A stretch of DNA of 48,006 nucleotides from Bacteroidales bacterium (GCA_022772475.1 JALEZQ010000007.1:1-48006), one strand, 5' to 3'. Positions 1 through 7,844 are shown, counted from the first letter of the stretch. The notes: a model not told the origin generated them from the sequence alone. Made by a program: numbers and translations.

Positions 1-738
1 TATGCCCTCCGTCAGAATGGTAAAGACGAGCTCTCGGTCAACCTCAACGACATCATCGATGTCACCGGCTTCCCCTCCATCTTCGGCAAGACGCTGCAGT
101 TCAGCGTCTATGAGCAGGACCATATCGTTACAAAGGCCGAAGAGATCACGCTGACCATCGACGAGGCCGGCTACGCCACCTGCTATAGCGACAAGGCCTT
201 CATCGTGCCCGAAGGCATCGAAGCCACGACGGTGACTGCCGCCAACAACGACGGCACGCTGACGATGGGTTGGGAATATCAGGCCGGCGACATCGTACCC
301 GCCGGTACGGGCATCCTGCTCCGCGGTGAGCCCAACAGCTATGCCGCCTACCTGTTGAGCGACTATCCCGTGGCTGCCCCCGAGGGCAACATGCTCCGCG
401 GTTCGGTGGAAGCCGCTATGACCGAGGGCGGTGACAAGTACTACAAACTGACCTACGCCACCGTCAACGACGAGCGCATCCTCGGCTTCTTCTGGGATGC
501 TGCTGACGGCGTTGCCTTCATGAATGCCGCCGGCAAGGCCTATCTGGCGCTGCCCGCCGAAATGGCTGCCAAGGGTTATCGTCTGGACGGCAGTGAGGTG
601 ACCGGCATCGGTCAGATTGCCACCGACGTTCAGGGCGAAGGCCAGGTATATAGCATCTCCGGCGTCCGCATGGACGGCAGCAAGCGTCTGCCCGCCGGCA
701 TCTACGTCATCAACGGCCGCAAGGTCATCGTGAAGTAA
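1..738 (+). CDS. C-terminal part of a secreted/cell-surface protein with type IX-like sorting tail (5' end outside window)
   Basis: The frame is open from base 1, so the start lies upstream and about 245 codons are visible. The first in-window ATG (205) falls inside a domain and is not a real start. The text AGYATCYSDKAFIVPEG opens a module often seen near the C-termini of Bacteroidales surface proteins. It continues through a glycine-rich GTGILL segment and ends in a tail of the form VYSISGVRMDGS...LPAGIYVINGRKVIVK-like, with the hydrophobic GIYVI strand and basic end typical of type IX (Por) sorting domains. I infer export across the outer membrane. The catalytic or binding portion is not in the window, so no function can be given. 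A small peptide gene follows 39 bases later. Confidence 0.8.
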   Translation, partial: YALRQNGKDELSVNLNDIIDVTGFPSIFGKTLQFSVYEQDHIVTKAEEITLTIDEAGYATCYSDKAFIVPEGIEATTVTAANNDGTLTMGWEYQAGDIVPAGTGILLRGEPNSYAAYLLSDYPVAAPEGNMLRGSVEAAMTEGGDKYYKLTYATVNDERILGFFWDAADGVAFMNAAGKAYLALPAEMAAKGYRLDGSEVTGIGQIATDVQGEGQVYSISGVRMDGSKRLPAGIYVINGRKVIVK

Positions 739-777
739 TCATCTCCATTGTTTAACTCACAAAACATGCAACGCAAT

Positions 778-948
778 ATGAAGACATATATCCAGCCCTC
801 AAGCACAGAGATTAACGTCCGTCCCATCCAGATGCTGGCCGCCAGCCCCGGCTACGGCGACCGCGTGGGCGAACCGGGTCAGAAGTCCATCAGCTACGGC
901 GGTTGGGACAGCTCGGAATGGAGCAACGATGCCGACGTAGAGGAATAA
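778..948 (+). CDS. Small hypothetical peptide (56 aa) of the MKTYIQP type
   Basis: I chose the ATG at 778 because MKTYIQPSSTEI matches the way many tiny Bacteroidales hypothetical proteins begin (MKKTYIxP...), followed by a short hydrophobic MLAAS segment. An upstream in-frame ATG at 748 would add ten residues without resembling that start. The rest is glycine-, serine- and acid-rich (GYGDRVGEPG, ending DADVEE), with no cysteines, no clear signal peptidase site and no membrane segment. It lies 39 bases after the secreted protein gene and before two stem-loops, so the two genes are probably co-transcribed. Function unknown. Peptides like this are often found next to exported proteins, but I cannot assign a role. 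Confidence 0.6.
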   Translation: MKTYIQPSSTEINVRPIQMLAASPGYGDRVGEPGQKSISYGGWDSSEWSNDADVEE

Positions 949-984
949 CCGCCCTCTTGTTGATAAGACAATAACAATAACCCC

Positions 985-1021
985 GCGGGGGCCGCAGGCA
1001 ACAGATGCCGGCGGCCCCCGC
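985..1021 (+). terminator. GC-rich stem-loop after the small peptide gene
   Basis: Arms GCGGGGGCCGC (985-995) and GCGGCCCCCGC (1011-1021) are perfect complements with a 15-base loop. No T run follows directly, so it probably works with the second hairpin at 1031. Confidence 0.65.
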
Positions 1022-1030
1022 GTTACGTTA

Positions 1031-1049
1031 GGGGGCGTTGCCCCCTTTT
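1031..1049 (+). terminator. Intrinsic terminator
   Basis: GGGGGC, a three-base loop, GCCCCC, then TTTT. This is a compact rho-independent terminator that closes the transcript of the first two genes. Confidence 0.75.
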
Positions 1050-1156
1050 CAAACTTTTGCACTTACAGCGCGATGCGAGCGTACCCCGTTACCCAGGGCG
1101 TCGCTCCCTACGGTCGCTTGCCGCTGGGCGATGAGCTCTCCCTCCTGCGGAGGTCG
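1050..1156. other. Non-coding stretch, no gene seen
   Basis: The stretch contains an imperfect inverted pair (CCCAGGGCG near 1092 and CGCTGGG near 1123) around CTCCCTACGGTCGC. It resembles the GC-rich repetitive intergenic text common in Bacteroidales, but there is no open frame that looks like a gene and no second copy in this window. Confidence 0.4.
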
Positions 1157-1319
1157 AGGACGGTGTGTCATAATGGCCAATCTGCTGCGTTGCTATCATC
1201 TTCGGGCTTGGTCATGTACTTCAGTACACTCCCGGCGCCCTCATCCTCAGCGCCTTGCATCTTAACCATTCTGACGCACCTTCGCGTGCGCGTCAAAATT
1301 TGCATTTTGACACACCCTC
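1157..1319. mobile_element. MITE-like element with IS-type terminal inverted repeats
   Basis: The left end GGTGTGTCATAATGG (1162-1176) and right end GCATTTTGACACACC (1302-1316) are inverted copies with 13 of 15 positions matching. The right terminus, extended outward (1303-1319), is identical over 17 bases to GAGGGTGTGTCAAAATG at 47504-47520. A further half-site CCATTCTGACGCACC lies inside near 1267, and an internal palindrome GTACTTCAGTAC lies near 1215. No transposase frame fits within 163 bp, so it would be non-autonomous or a remnant. The parent IS is not in the window, and I did not find a clear target-site duplication. Confidence 0.55.
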
Positions 1320-1327
1320 GGCGTGCT

Positions 1328-1353
1328 TAGTGCCACGTCAATGGACGCGGCAC
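1328..1353. repeat. Short hairpin repeat, copy 1 (AGTGCC...GGCACT)
   Basis: AGTGCCACGTC (1328-1338) faces GACGCGGCACT (1343-1353) across a four-base loop with one mismatch. A related hairpin of the same size lies at 47900-47925. Confidence 0.6.
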
Positions 1354-1421
1354 TACTATCGGGTCGCCCAGCGCGCACGGATGGCCTATTTTTATGCCGC
1401 CTCGACGCCGTTTTGACACCA

Positions 1422-1818
1422 CTGTGCAATTTTCTCTTTCACACTTGTTAACCTCGAGAATGCCCGCCAAATCCACCACCTGACCCCGCGCTCGCAAATA
1501 ACGCAAGCATGAGGGTCTTAGATTTGTCAGGAAACGACACAAAGGGGGCTATTCGCCATACCTTTAGTTAAACACTTTGAAATTCCCGTAAGAAAGTCCC
1601 GAAAATCCCCCTCGCCGAGCCGATGAAGAGCCGACGTTTCGGGCTCCACTGTAAGCGTTACAGGATTTTCTGTAACGCTTACAGGAAAAACTGTCGCCGA
1701 GAGTGTGGCTGACGAATGCCGTTTCCGCCCGGCGCCACGCCGTTACGCCGCTATTTGCAGCGTCGCCACACTTCACGTTTTCAGCAGAAAAATTCACGTT
1801 GTCGGACCAGTGTGCAAT
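1422..1818 (-). repeat. 397-bp dispersed repeat, copy A (reverse orientation)
   Basis: Read on the minus strand, it begins ATTGCACAC (1818-1810) and ends ATTGCACAG (1430-1422). In between, in the same order as copies B (15166) and C (24458), come two AACGTGAA-type motifs, CCGGGCG...AACGGCATTCGT, a CCACACTCTCGGCGACAG block, the core palindromes CTGTAAGCGTTACAG (1649-1663) and CTGTAACGCTTACAG (1670-1684), a GCCCGAA...TTTTCGGG stem, a TTTAAC block, CATGCTTGCGTTATTT, and GCATTCTCGAGGTTAAC. The length equals copy B exactly although the sequences have diverged considerably. Small frames inside it are interrupted in other copies, so I treat it as non-coding. It sits about 80 bases before the promoter of the ABC transporter genes. 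Confidence 0.85.
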
Positions 1819-1896
1819 AAATAAGCATCCCCATATCCCACATCACGCTATCTCGCACCCCGATTTTCCCAACAGCAAAAAAAATTGGCCAAAAGC

Positions 1897-1928
1897 TTTG
1901 GCGGATAAGTGGGAATTGCATACCTTTG
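1897..1928 (+). promoter_or_regulatory. Bacteroidetes-type promoter for the ABC transporter operon
   Basis: TTTG (1897-1900), 20 bases, TAccTTTG (1921-1928). The ATG of the ATPase gene follows 48 bases later. Confidence 0.7.
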
Positions 1929-1976
1929 CCGTGTATTAGTAGAGTAGTACACCTAAGACTAAAAATTTACCGCAAT

Positions 1977-2894
1977 ATGAACACTTACGACACCTTTCAA
2001 GCGATGGGCGGACAGGCAGATCAGCCGCGCTTTGTCATGAGTCACCTCACGTTCAACTATCGCCGGCATGGCGAGCCCGTCATCAACGACCTGAGCGTTA
2101 CGCTGACGCCCGGCCACATCTACGCCCTGCTGGGTGAGAACGGCGTGGGCAAGAGTACGCTGCTGTACCTGATGAGCGGATTGCTGACGCCGCAGAAGGG
2201 CAGTGCAGTGTGCGAGGGCCTGCGTACGGACCGCCGTCACGCCGAGACGATGGCCGGCATCTACCTGCTGAGCGAAGAACCCGAGGTGCCGGACTTGCCC
2301 ATCGGCGAGTATGCCCGGCTGACGGGCGCGTTCTACCCCAACTACAGCGCCAACATCTTCGCCGACTGCCTGAAGAACTTCGGTCTGGAGCCCGGACAGC
2401 GCCTGCACCACCTGTCGATGGGGCAGCGCAAGAAAGCCCTCATTGCCTTCGCCCTGGCCACGCAGGCCACGTGGCTGCTGATGGACGAGCCCACCAACGG
2501 CTTGGACATACCCGGCAAGGAGGTCTTTAAGCAGTTGGTTGCCCGCCATGTGGGCGACGACATGGCCGTGGTGATCTCCACGCATCAGGTGCCGGACATC
2601 GAGATGCTGACGGACCACGTGCTGGTGATGCAGGGCTCGCGCCTCATTGCCGACTGCTCCACCGAAGCCATCACCGAGCGCCTCTGCTTCGAGGAGCGCC
2701 ACATGGGCAGCGCCATCGACGACGCGCTGTTTGTGCAGCCCACGCTGGCCGGCCAGATGGTGGTATGCCGCAACACCACGGGCAAGGACACGCCGCTGCC
2801 CCTGGCCCTCTTCTTCAACGCCGTCATCCACGTGCCGCACTTGATGGACGACGCCACGCCGACGCAGTGCGGACAGCCTTCGGCAAAGGCCTGA
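1977..2894 (+). CDS. ABC transporter ATP-binding protein
   Basis: A cytoplasmic ATPase of 305 aa that should power the membrane protein encoded next (2962). Visible motifs are Walker A GENGVGKST (about residues 53-61), the signature LSMGQRKK (146-153), Walker B LLMDEPTNGLD (about 167-177) and the switch histidine in STHQ (about 206). I used ATG 1977 because the promoter TAccTTTG at 1921 leaves no room for the longer frame from 1926. The C-terminal 80 residues beyond the nucleotide-binding domain are not recognised. Order and content (ATPase, permease, short GntR regulator) match YtrA-type regulated ABC systems that respond to envelope stress or peptides; the substrate here is unknown. Confidence 0.9.
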   Translation: MNTYDTFQAMGGQADQPRFVMSHLTFNYRRHGEPVINDLSVTLTPGHIYALLGENGVGKSTLLYLMSGLLTPQKGSAVCEGLRTDRRHAETMAGIYLLSEEPEVPDLPIGEYARLTGAFYPNYSANIFADCLKNFGLEPGQRLHHLSMGQRKKALIAFALATQATWLLMDEPTNGLDIPGKEVFKQLVARHVGDDMAVVISTHQVPDIEMLTDHVLVMQGSRLIADCSTEAITERLCFEERHMGSAIDDALFVQPTLAGQMVVCRNTTGKDTPLPLALFFNAVIHVPHLMDDATPTQCGQPSAKA

Positions 2895-2961
2895 GCAACG
2901 GTGCTCACCCCTTTCCTTATATAAAGCCCCCCTCTATCTACACCATACAACACCACCCACT

Positions 2962-3777
2962 ATGTTCACCACCTCTTTCAGCATAAAGCGCTGCCTCACC
3001 CTGGCCCGCTACGACCTGTTCACGCGCCGGCGCACCTACCTCCTGTGGTTTCTCGGCATCTATGCCATCCTGACCATCGTCAACATGTTTACCGCTCTGG
3101 GGTATGAGATAAGCGACGACCCTAACTCCATCATCCCCGACCTGGCCAAATGGGCCGTTTTTGGCAACAGTACAAGAACGATGCTCCTGCTGCTGCTGAC
3201 GCTGCTGGCCGCCAGTTTCGACCGCATGTCGAGCAAGGCAGGCCGCACCGCCTATCTGATGCTGCCCGTACGGCGCAGCGAGAAGTTTGTCACGGCCATC
3301 GTGGAGCGCTTCCTGATGTCGATGGTCATGCTCATCGTGGCCTTCATCCTGGCCGACGTGACGCGCGCTTTGGTCCTGACCCCAACCATCTTCTATTCAG
3401 ACCTCACGATAGACTTACTTGCCGGACCCAATATGTGGAGGAATTTCTTCTTTGATACCACCGCCAGTGGTCCTCTGCTCTTCTGCATGGGCACCGCCCT
3501 CAAGACGGAAATTTTCGTGTTCTTCGTGATGGTCGGTGTGCTCTTCCCGCGCTTTGCCCCCGTATGGGCATGGGGCCTTTTCGTGGCCGTCGTCTTCGTG
3601 CTGGGCATCACGGCGGGCATCCTGATGTGCATCTTGGAAAACGAGAACGACATTTTGGACATCACCACGTTCGAGTGGATTGTTCTCATCCAGGCCGTGG
3701 TCTTCACCGTCGTCGGCCTGTACGTCAGCTGGCACCGCTTCTGCCACACGCATGTGGTGCGCCGCAAACTGTTTTGA
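2962..3777 (+). CDS. ABC transporter permease-like integral membrane protein
   Basis: A 271-aa protein with about six hydrophobic segments: near residues 28-45 (LLWFLGIYAILTIV), 70-85 (MLLLLLTLLAAS), 110-135, 170-195, 200-220 and 235-255. It has no ATPase motifs. Starting 67 bases after the ATPase and followed by a GntR regulator, it is most simply the membrane partner of that ATPase. Bacteroidales permeases of this sort are poorly conserved in sequence, so the assignment rests on topology and context. Substrate unknown. Confidence 0.75.
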   Translation: MFTTSFSIKRCLTLARYDLFTRRRTYLLWFLGIYAILTIVNMFTALGYEISDDPNSIIPDLAKWAVFGNSTRTMLLLLLTLLAASFDRMSSKAGRTAYLMLPVRRSEKFVTAIVERFLMSMVMLIVAFILADVTRALVLTPTIFYSDLTIDLLAGPNMWRNFFFDTTASGPLLFCMGTALKTEIFVFFVMVGVLFPRFAPVWAWGLFVAVVFVLGITAGILMCILENENDILDITTFEWIVLIQAVVFTVVGLYVSWHRFCHTHVVRRKLF

Positions 3778-3900
3778 GTCCCTTTTCGCCTCCGTGTCAT
3801 CACCGCCGACGGCCCCATGGCCTGCCGGCTGTGGTGGCACGCCGGCGTCGTCAGTCTCTGTCATTTCCCCGTCCTACATCTCACTTCAAAAGTACGCAAT

Positions 3901-4278
3901 ATGGAGTTTCACGAAAACGCCCCGATATTTCTACAGATAGCCGACCGCCTGGCCGACGAGATACTGAGCGGCACCTACACCGCCGACAACCGCGTGCCGG
4001 GCGTCCGCGAGTACAGCTGTACCCTCGGCGTCAACCCCAACACCACGGTCAAGGCCTTCGAGGTACTTGCCCGTCAGAACATCCTCTACGTCAAGCGCGG
4101 CATGGGTTACTTTGTCTGCCCCGACGCCATAAAGGTTATCCGCGAGGAAAGGCTGAAGACCTTCTTCAGCACCGAACTCCCCAGCATCTTTCGCCGCATG
4201 GCACTGTTGGGTATCTCGCTGGCCGACCTGGAGGAACCGTGGCGACGCTTTACGGCGGAGCAGCAAACTGAAAGGTAG
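3901..4278 (+). CDS. GntR-family (YtrA-type) transcriptional regulator
   Basis: A 125-aa protein. The start at 3901 gives MEFHENAPIFLQIADRLADEI, the normal opening of the GntR winged-helix domain; the frame extends upstream to 3817, but that extension overlaps no conserved sequence. The helix-turn-helix spans about residues 30-70 (VPGVREYSCTLGVNPNTTVKAF) and the wing residues 72-84 (NILYVKRGMGYFV). There is only a short C-terminal helical tail in place of an effector domain, as in the YtrA subfamily. It is the third gene of the ABC operon and probably represses it. A bidirectional terminator follows at 4519. Confidence 0.88.
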   Translation: MEFHENAPIFLQIADRLADEILSGTYTADNRVPGVREYSCTLGVNPNTTVKAFEVLARQNILYVKRGMGYFVCPDAIKVIREERLKTFFSTELPSIFRRMALLGISLADLEEPWRRFTAEQQTER

Positions 4279-4453
4279 TGTCCGCGACAGCCGGGAATGG
4301 CGGCGTCCGCCGTCATCCGTTCCATTATCCTTTCGTAAGGGGGCGCCCGGCCATTCCCTTCCGCTGCCTTCTGCCGTCAGCCCGCCGCGATGAGCGCATC
4401 CGCAGGCCGCGTCAATGAAGGGCTGCCCGCAGCCGCCATGGGGCTTTTTCCGG

Positions 4454-4489
4454 CGTTCCGGGTGTCGTCAGCCGACGGCGCCCGGAACG
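4454..4489. other. Perfect intergenic stem-loop
   Basis: CGTTCCGGG (4454-4462) pairs with CCCGGAACG (4481-4489), with an inner CGTC/GACG pair. It lies between convergent genes, 30 bases before the intrinsic terminator. The rest of 4279-4615 shows no gene. Confidence 0.5.
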
Positions 4490-4518
4490 GTCGTCGCCCA
4501 TGGGTGCGTGCAAAAAAA

Positions 4519-4545
4519 GGCGTCGCCCGTGGGCAACGCCTTTTA
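4519..4545. terminator. Bidirectional intrinsic terminator
   Basis: GGCGTcGCCC, two-base loop, GGGCaACGCC, then TTTTA, preceded by an A7 run. The A and T runs on both sides let it serve the GntR gene (plus) and the kinase gene (minus). Confidence 0.8.
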
Positions 4546-4615
4546 TATAGGAGTGAAGAAAAGCCATTTGTGGATGAGCGCAAGCCTTTTGTGGAGAGGC
4601 GCCCGTTCTCCGCGC

Positions 4616-5314
4616 TCAGTCGAGGCCGTGCACCTGGCGTATCAGTTTGAGGCAGTAGGCAGGGTCGGCATTGCGGGCGGCGGCATAGCCCTCGGCCAGC
4701 CAGCGGTAAAACTCCTCGTCGCCGATGAGGCGGGAGAAGTTGGCGCAGCCCTTCTCAATGCTCACGGGGCGGCCTGTGCGCAGGCTGTTGGTGTCGATGA
4801 GGGCGAAGTGGTAGCGGCCGTCCACCTTGTCGAAGAGGATGTTGCTGGCGGAGAAGTCGCGGTGCATGAAGCCCTCAGAGTGCAGACGCGCAGCATAGCG
4901 GGCGAAGCAGGCCGTAATCTCGCGGCGCTCGTCGGTGGAGAAGTCGAGGATGTTCGACATGCTGTAGCGATAGGTGGACAGCAGGCAGACGAAGTAGGTC
5001 GTCGTGCGCGTCAGCCCCTTGGTGTATTTCACGAAAGCGATGGGCTCGGGGCTCTCGAAGCCACGTTCGCGCAGGTTGAGCGGTGCGAAATAGGCTTTTT
5101 TGCCCTTCGATGCCTTGTAGGTGCGCACCGCCAGGCGGCCGCCGAACGACAGCGGCGCATAGCGCTTGACGCAGAGGGTGAGGCCGTCCGTCTGGAGCGT
5201 GCGTATCACGTTGCGGTCACGAAAGATTTCCTTGCCCTCATGGTCAAAGTGTTCCTCAATGCGCGACAGGTAGCCGCGCAGATGCTCGTACTTGGGGTTC
5301 AGTATAATCTTCAT
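4616..5314 (-). CDS. InaA/WaaP-like lipopolysaccharide kinase family protein
   Basis: A 232-aa protein-kinase-fold enzyme. The catalytic loop is MHRDFSASNILF (about residues 149-160, with the HxD...N pattern), and the metal-binding position is LIDTNSL a few strands later, where DFG would be in protein kinases. The N-terminal CVKRY contains the likely ATP-binding lysine. The family phosphorylates lipid A-core sugars (WaaP/KdkA) or is annotated InaA; the exact substrate here is not determinable. The gene stands alone, convergent with the ABC operon, with its own promoter at 5356. Cytoplasmic, probably membrane-associated. Confidence 0.75.
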   Translation of the reverse strand: MKIILNPKYEHLRGYLSRIEEHFDHEGKEIFRDRNVIRTLQTDGLTLCVKRYAPLSFGGRLAVRTYKASKGKKAYFAPLNLRERGFESPEPIAFVKYTKGLTRTTTYFVCLLSTYRYSMSNILDFSTDERREITACFARYAARLHSEGFMHRDFSASNILFDKVDGRYHFALIDTNSLRTGRPVSIEKGCANFSRLIGDEEFYRWLAEGYAAARNADPAYCLKLIRQVHGLD

Positions 5315-5355
5315 GTGGAGAAGGGGAGAAGCGTGGGTTAGAAGAGTTAAAACGC

Positions 5356-5363
5356 AAATATAA
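5356..5363 (-). promoter_or_regulatory. -7 box of the kinase gene promoter
   Basis: Minus-strand TAtaTTTG, 42 bases before the ATG. The upstream -33 element (GTTTC) is weak. Confidence 0.5.
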
Positions 5364-5379
5364 CCATTTTATACGAAAC

Positions 5380-5419
5380 CGGCCGCACACAGCGACATAA
5401 TTTCGCCAGTGTGCGGCCG
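5380..5419. terminator. Stem-loop after formate-THF ligase
   Basis: CGGCCGCACAC (5380-5390) and GTGTGCGGCCG (5409-5419) are perfect 11-base complements with an 18-base loop. The structure lies 55 bases beyond the stop of fhs (minus strand); the T run is on the plus side, so termination of fhs is likely but imperfect by the classic rule. Confidence 0.55.
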
Positions 5420-5474
5420 TTTTGTAGCAAAACTTGCGGTTTGGCGCCCTGTGTCAGTTCGGGCCCGCTATCTG

Positions 5475-7133
5475 TCAGCTCAGGCCCTCAATCTGTCCGT
5501 CGATGCAGTCGATGTGGTTGGCCTGCGGCACGCGGGGCAGGCCCGGCATACGCAGTATCTCGCCCGCGATGACCACCACCATGCCCGCGCCGGCATTGAG
5601 GACGACGTCGCGCACGGGCAGGTCGAAGCCGCTGACGGCGCCGTAGCGCTTGGCGTCTGCCGAGAAGGAGAACTGCGTCTTGGCGATGCACACGGGGCAG
5701 CGAGACATGCCCATCTTTTCAGCCAGCGCCAGGCGGTTGAGGGCCGCCTTGCTGAAGCTGACGGAGGCGGCGCCGTAGATGTTGCGGGCCACGGCCTCCA
5801 CTTTCTCGCGCAGGGGCTGGTCGTCGCTGTAGGTGAAGCGCAGGGGGGCGGAGGGCTGCTTCTCGATGGTATCGACCACGAGGCGGGCCATATCGGCCGC
5901 GCCCTCGCCGCCGCGGGCCCAGGCGTCGTTGATGACGAAGGGGGCGTGGAGGGTGTTCTCGCAGTGGTCGCGCAGCAGGGCCATCTCCTCGTCGGTGTCG
6001 GTGACGAAGCGGTTGAACACCACGACGACGCTCTGTCCGAAACTGCGGAGGTTGGCCACATGGCGGTCCAGGTTGGCCAGTCCGCAGCGCAGACCGTCGA
6101 GGTTGGGCTCCTTGATGGCGTCGAGGGCCACGCCGCCGTGCATCTTCAAGCCCTGCGCCGTAGCCACGATGACGGTGAGGTCGGGCTGCAGTCCGCCCTG
6201 GCGGCACAGGATGTTGTAGAATTTCTCCGCACCGAGGTCCGCGCCGAAGCCCGCCTCGGTGATGGTATATTCGCTGTGGGCCAGCGCCATCTTCGTGGCC
6301 AGGAGCGAGTTGCAGCCGTGGGCGATGTTGGCAAAGGGGCCGCCGTGGACGATGGCCGGCGTCTGCTCCGTGGTCTGCACGAGGTTGGGCATGACGGCGT
6401 CGTTGAGCAGCGCCATGACGGCACCCGTGGCGCCGAGGTCGTTGACGGTGAAGGCGCTGCCGTCGTAGCGGTAGCCCAGGATGATGCGGCCCACACGCTG
6501 GCGCAGGTCGTCCAGACTCGAGGCCAGACAGAGGATGGCCATCAGTTCGGACGCCGGCGTGATGTCAAAGCCGGCCTGCGCGGGGATGCCGTTGGTGGCG
6601 GGGCCCAGGCCCGTGACGATGCTGCGCAGCGAGCGGTCGTTGACGTCGAGCACGCGGCGCCACGTCACCTCCTTGAGGCCGAAGCCCTCGGCGGCGTGCT
6701 GGTAGAGGTAGTTGTCCAGCAGGGCGCTGACCATGTTGTGGGCGGCGGTGATGGCGTGGAAGTCGCCCGTGAAGTGCAGGTTGATGCGCTCCATGGGTAG
6801 CACCTGGGCGTGTCCGCCGCCGGCAGCGCCGCCCTTCATGCCGAAGCAGGGGCCGAGCGACGGCTCGCGCAGGGCCACGACGGCCTTCTTGCCGATATGG
6901 TTCAGGCCGAGGGCCAGGCCGATGGAGACGGTGGTCTTGCCGATGCCCGCCTTCGTGGCGGTGATGGCGGTGACGAGGATGAGCCGGCCCTTCTGCGGGC
7001 CCGACAGGCGGAGGGGAATTTTGGCAATATACTTGCCGTAGCGCTCCAGGTCGTCGGCAGGAAGGCCCATCTTGCAGGCCACGTCTTCGATGGGAGCCAG
7101 CGGTGTCTGGCGTGCAATCTCTAAGTCGGTCAT
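5475..7133 (-). CDS. fhs: Formate--tetrahydrofolate ligase
   Basis: Makes 10-formyl-THF from formate, THF and ATP, feeding purine synthesis (the window also carries purL). 552 aa, normal length. The phosphate-binding loop ATKAGIGKTTVS (about residues 59-70) has KAGIGKTT where clostridial enzymes have PAGEGKTT; I recall this form as usual in Bacteroidetes. The next blocks VALREPSLGPCFGMKGGAAGGG and INLHFTGDFHAI are diagnostic. The ATG at 7133 gives MTDLEIARQ, the usual start. It lies downstream of marC, 99 bases away across a 21-bp tandem repeat, and probably shares its promoter. Cytoplasmic. Confidence 0.96.
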   Translation of the reverse strand: MTDLEIARQTPLAPIEDVACKMGLPADDLERYGKYIAKIPLRLSGPQKGRLILVTAITATKAGIGKTTVSIGLALGLNHIGKKAVVALREPSLGPCFGMKGGAAGGGHAQVLPMERINLHFTGDFHAITAAHNMVSALLDNYLYQHAAEGFGLKEVTWRRVLDVNDRSLRSIVTGLGPATNGIPAQAGFDITPASELMAILCLASSLDDLRQRVGRIILGYRYDGSAFTVNDLGATGAVMALLNDAVMPNLVQTTEQTPAIVHGGPFANIAHGCNSLLATKMALAHSEYTITEAGFGADLGAEKFYNILCRQGGLQPDLTVIVATAQGLKMHGGVALDAIKEPNLDGLRCGLANLDRHVANLRSFGQSVVVVFNRFVTDTDEEMALLRDHCENTLHAPFVINDAWARGGEGAADMARLVVDTIEKQPSAPLRFTYSDDQPLREKVEAVARNIYGAASVSFSKAALNRLALAEKMGMSRCPVCIAKTQFSFSADAKRYGAVSGFDLPVRDVVLNAGAGMVVVIAGEILRMPGLPRVPQANHIDCIDGQIEGLS

Positions 7134-7135
7134 GT

Positions 7136-7240
7136 GTGTATGGTTCTATTGAGTGAGAGTATGGTACTGTTGAATGCGTGTATGGCGCTATTGAATGCGT
7201 GTAAAGTTCTAAAGGACGTGTGTTTGTTTCTGTTATCCCA
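7136..7240. repeat. 21-bp degenerate tandem repeat, about 5 units
   Basis: Units start at 7136, 7157, 7178, 7199 and 7220. Units 1-3 read GTGTATGGttCTaTTGAaTGc with few changes; units 4 and 5 are decayed. The array fills the gap between the marC stop and the fhs start, so its expansion or contraction would change leader length ahead of fhs. Confidence 0.7.
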
Positions 7241-7844
7241 GTTTTTCCACCAGCGCAGAGATATTGGCCGTGAAGAGGCGCACGGAGATGGCCAGCAGGA
7301 TGATGCCGAAGAACTTGCGCATCAGGTAAATGGCGCTGCGGCTCAGGATGCGCTCCACCTTGGTTGTGGCGCAGAGCACGATATAGACGAAGAGCATGTT
7401 GAGCGCCAGGCCGATGAGGATGTTCACCGGCGCATACTCCGCCCTGAGCGACAGCAGCGTGGTGAACGAGCCCGCGCCGGCAATCAGCGGGAAGACCACG
7501 GGCACGAGCGTGGCCTCCTTGATGGGCCCGATGTTCTTGAAAATCTCGATGTCCAGAATCATCTCCACCGCCATGAGGAAGATGACGAAGGCGCCCGCCA
7601 CGGCGAAACTCTCAATATCGACACTGAAGAGCCGCAGCACGGCATCGCCGGCGAAGAAGAAGCCGGTGAGCAACGAGGCCGAAATGAGCGTGGCCTTCGT
7701 CGGACTGACGGGCCGCCCCTTCTGCTTGAGGTCGATGATGATAGGTGTCGAGCCCAGTACGTCGATGACGGCGAAGAGCACGATGAAGGCGCTGGCAATC
7801 TCCTGCCAGCTGCACTGCGAAAGCACGGTCTGTATGTTCAGCAT
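7233..7844 (-). CDS. MarC-family inner membrane protein
   Basis: A 203-aa protein with about six membrane segments (near 15-35, 55-75, 80-100, 115-135, 140-160 and 180-200). The sequence IASAFIVLFAVIDVLGSTPII near the start and the central GPIKEATLVPVVFPLIAGAG, with its small-residue motif PLIAGAGS, are the MarC/UPF0056 signature. The family's transport role is unresolved; the old link to multiple antibiotic resistance has not held up. It has a strong promoter at 7936-7966 and is followed by fhs in the same direction. Confidence 0.92.
   Translation of the reverse strand: MLNIQTVLSQCSWQEIASAFIVLFAVIDVLGSTPIIIDLKQKGRPVSPTKATLISASLLTGFFFAGDAVLRLFSVDIESFAVAGAFVIFLMAVEMILDIEIFKNIGPIKEATLVPVVFPLIAGAGSFTTLLSLRAEYAPVNILIGLALNMLFVYIVLCATTKVERILSRSAIYLMRKFFGIILLAISVRLFTANISALVEKLG

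Noticed and set aside
5409..6800. 463-codon plus-strand open frame opposite formate-THF ligase
   Set aside because: It is the antisense shadow of fhs: composition is Val/Ala/Gly/His-rich with no family motif, and fhs explains the region fully.
5535..7130. Unusual KAGIGKTT loop in formate-THF ligase as a defect
   Set aside because: Key Gly-Lys-Thr residues remain, and I recall the same form in other Bacteroidetes enzymes, so it is a lineage variant and not a broken site.
7136..7240. Possible CRISPR array
   Set aside because: The units are directly adjacent with no spacers and are too short; it is a simple tandem repeat.
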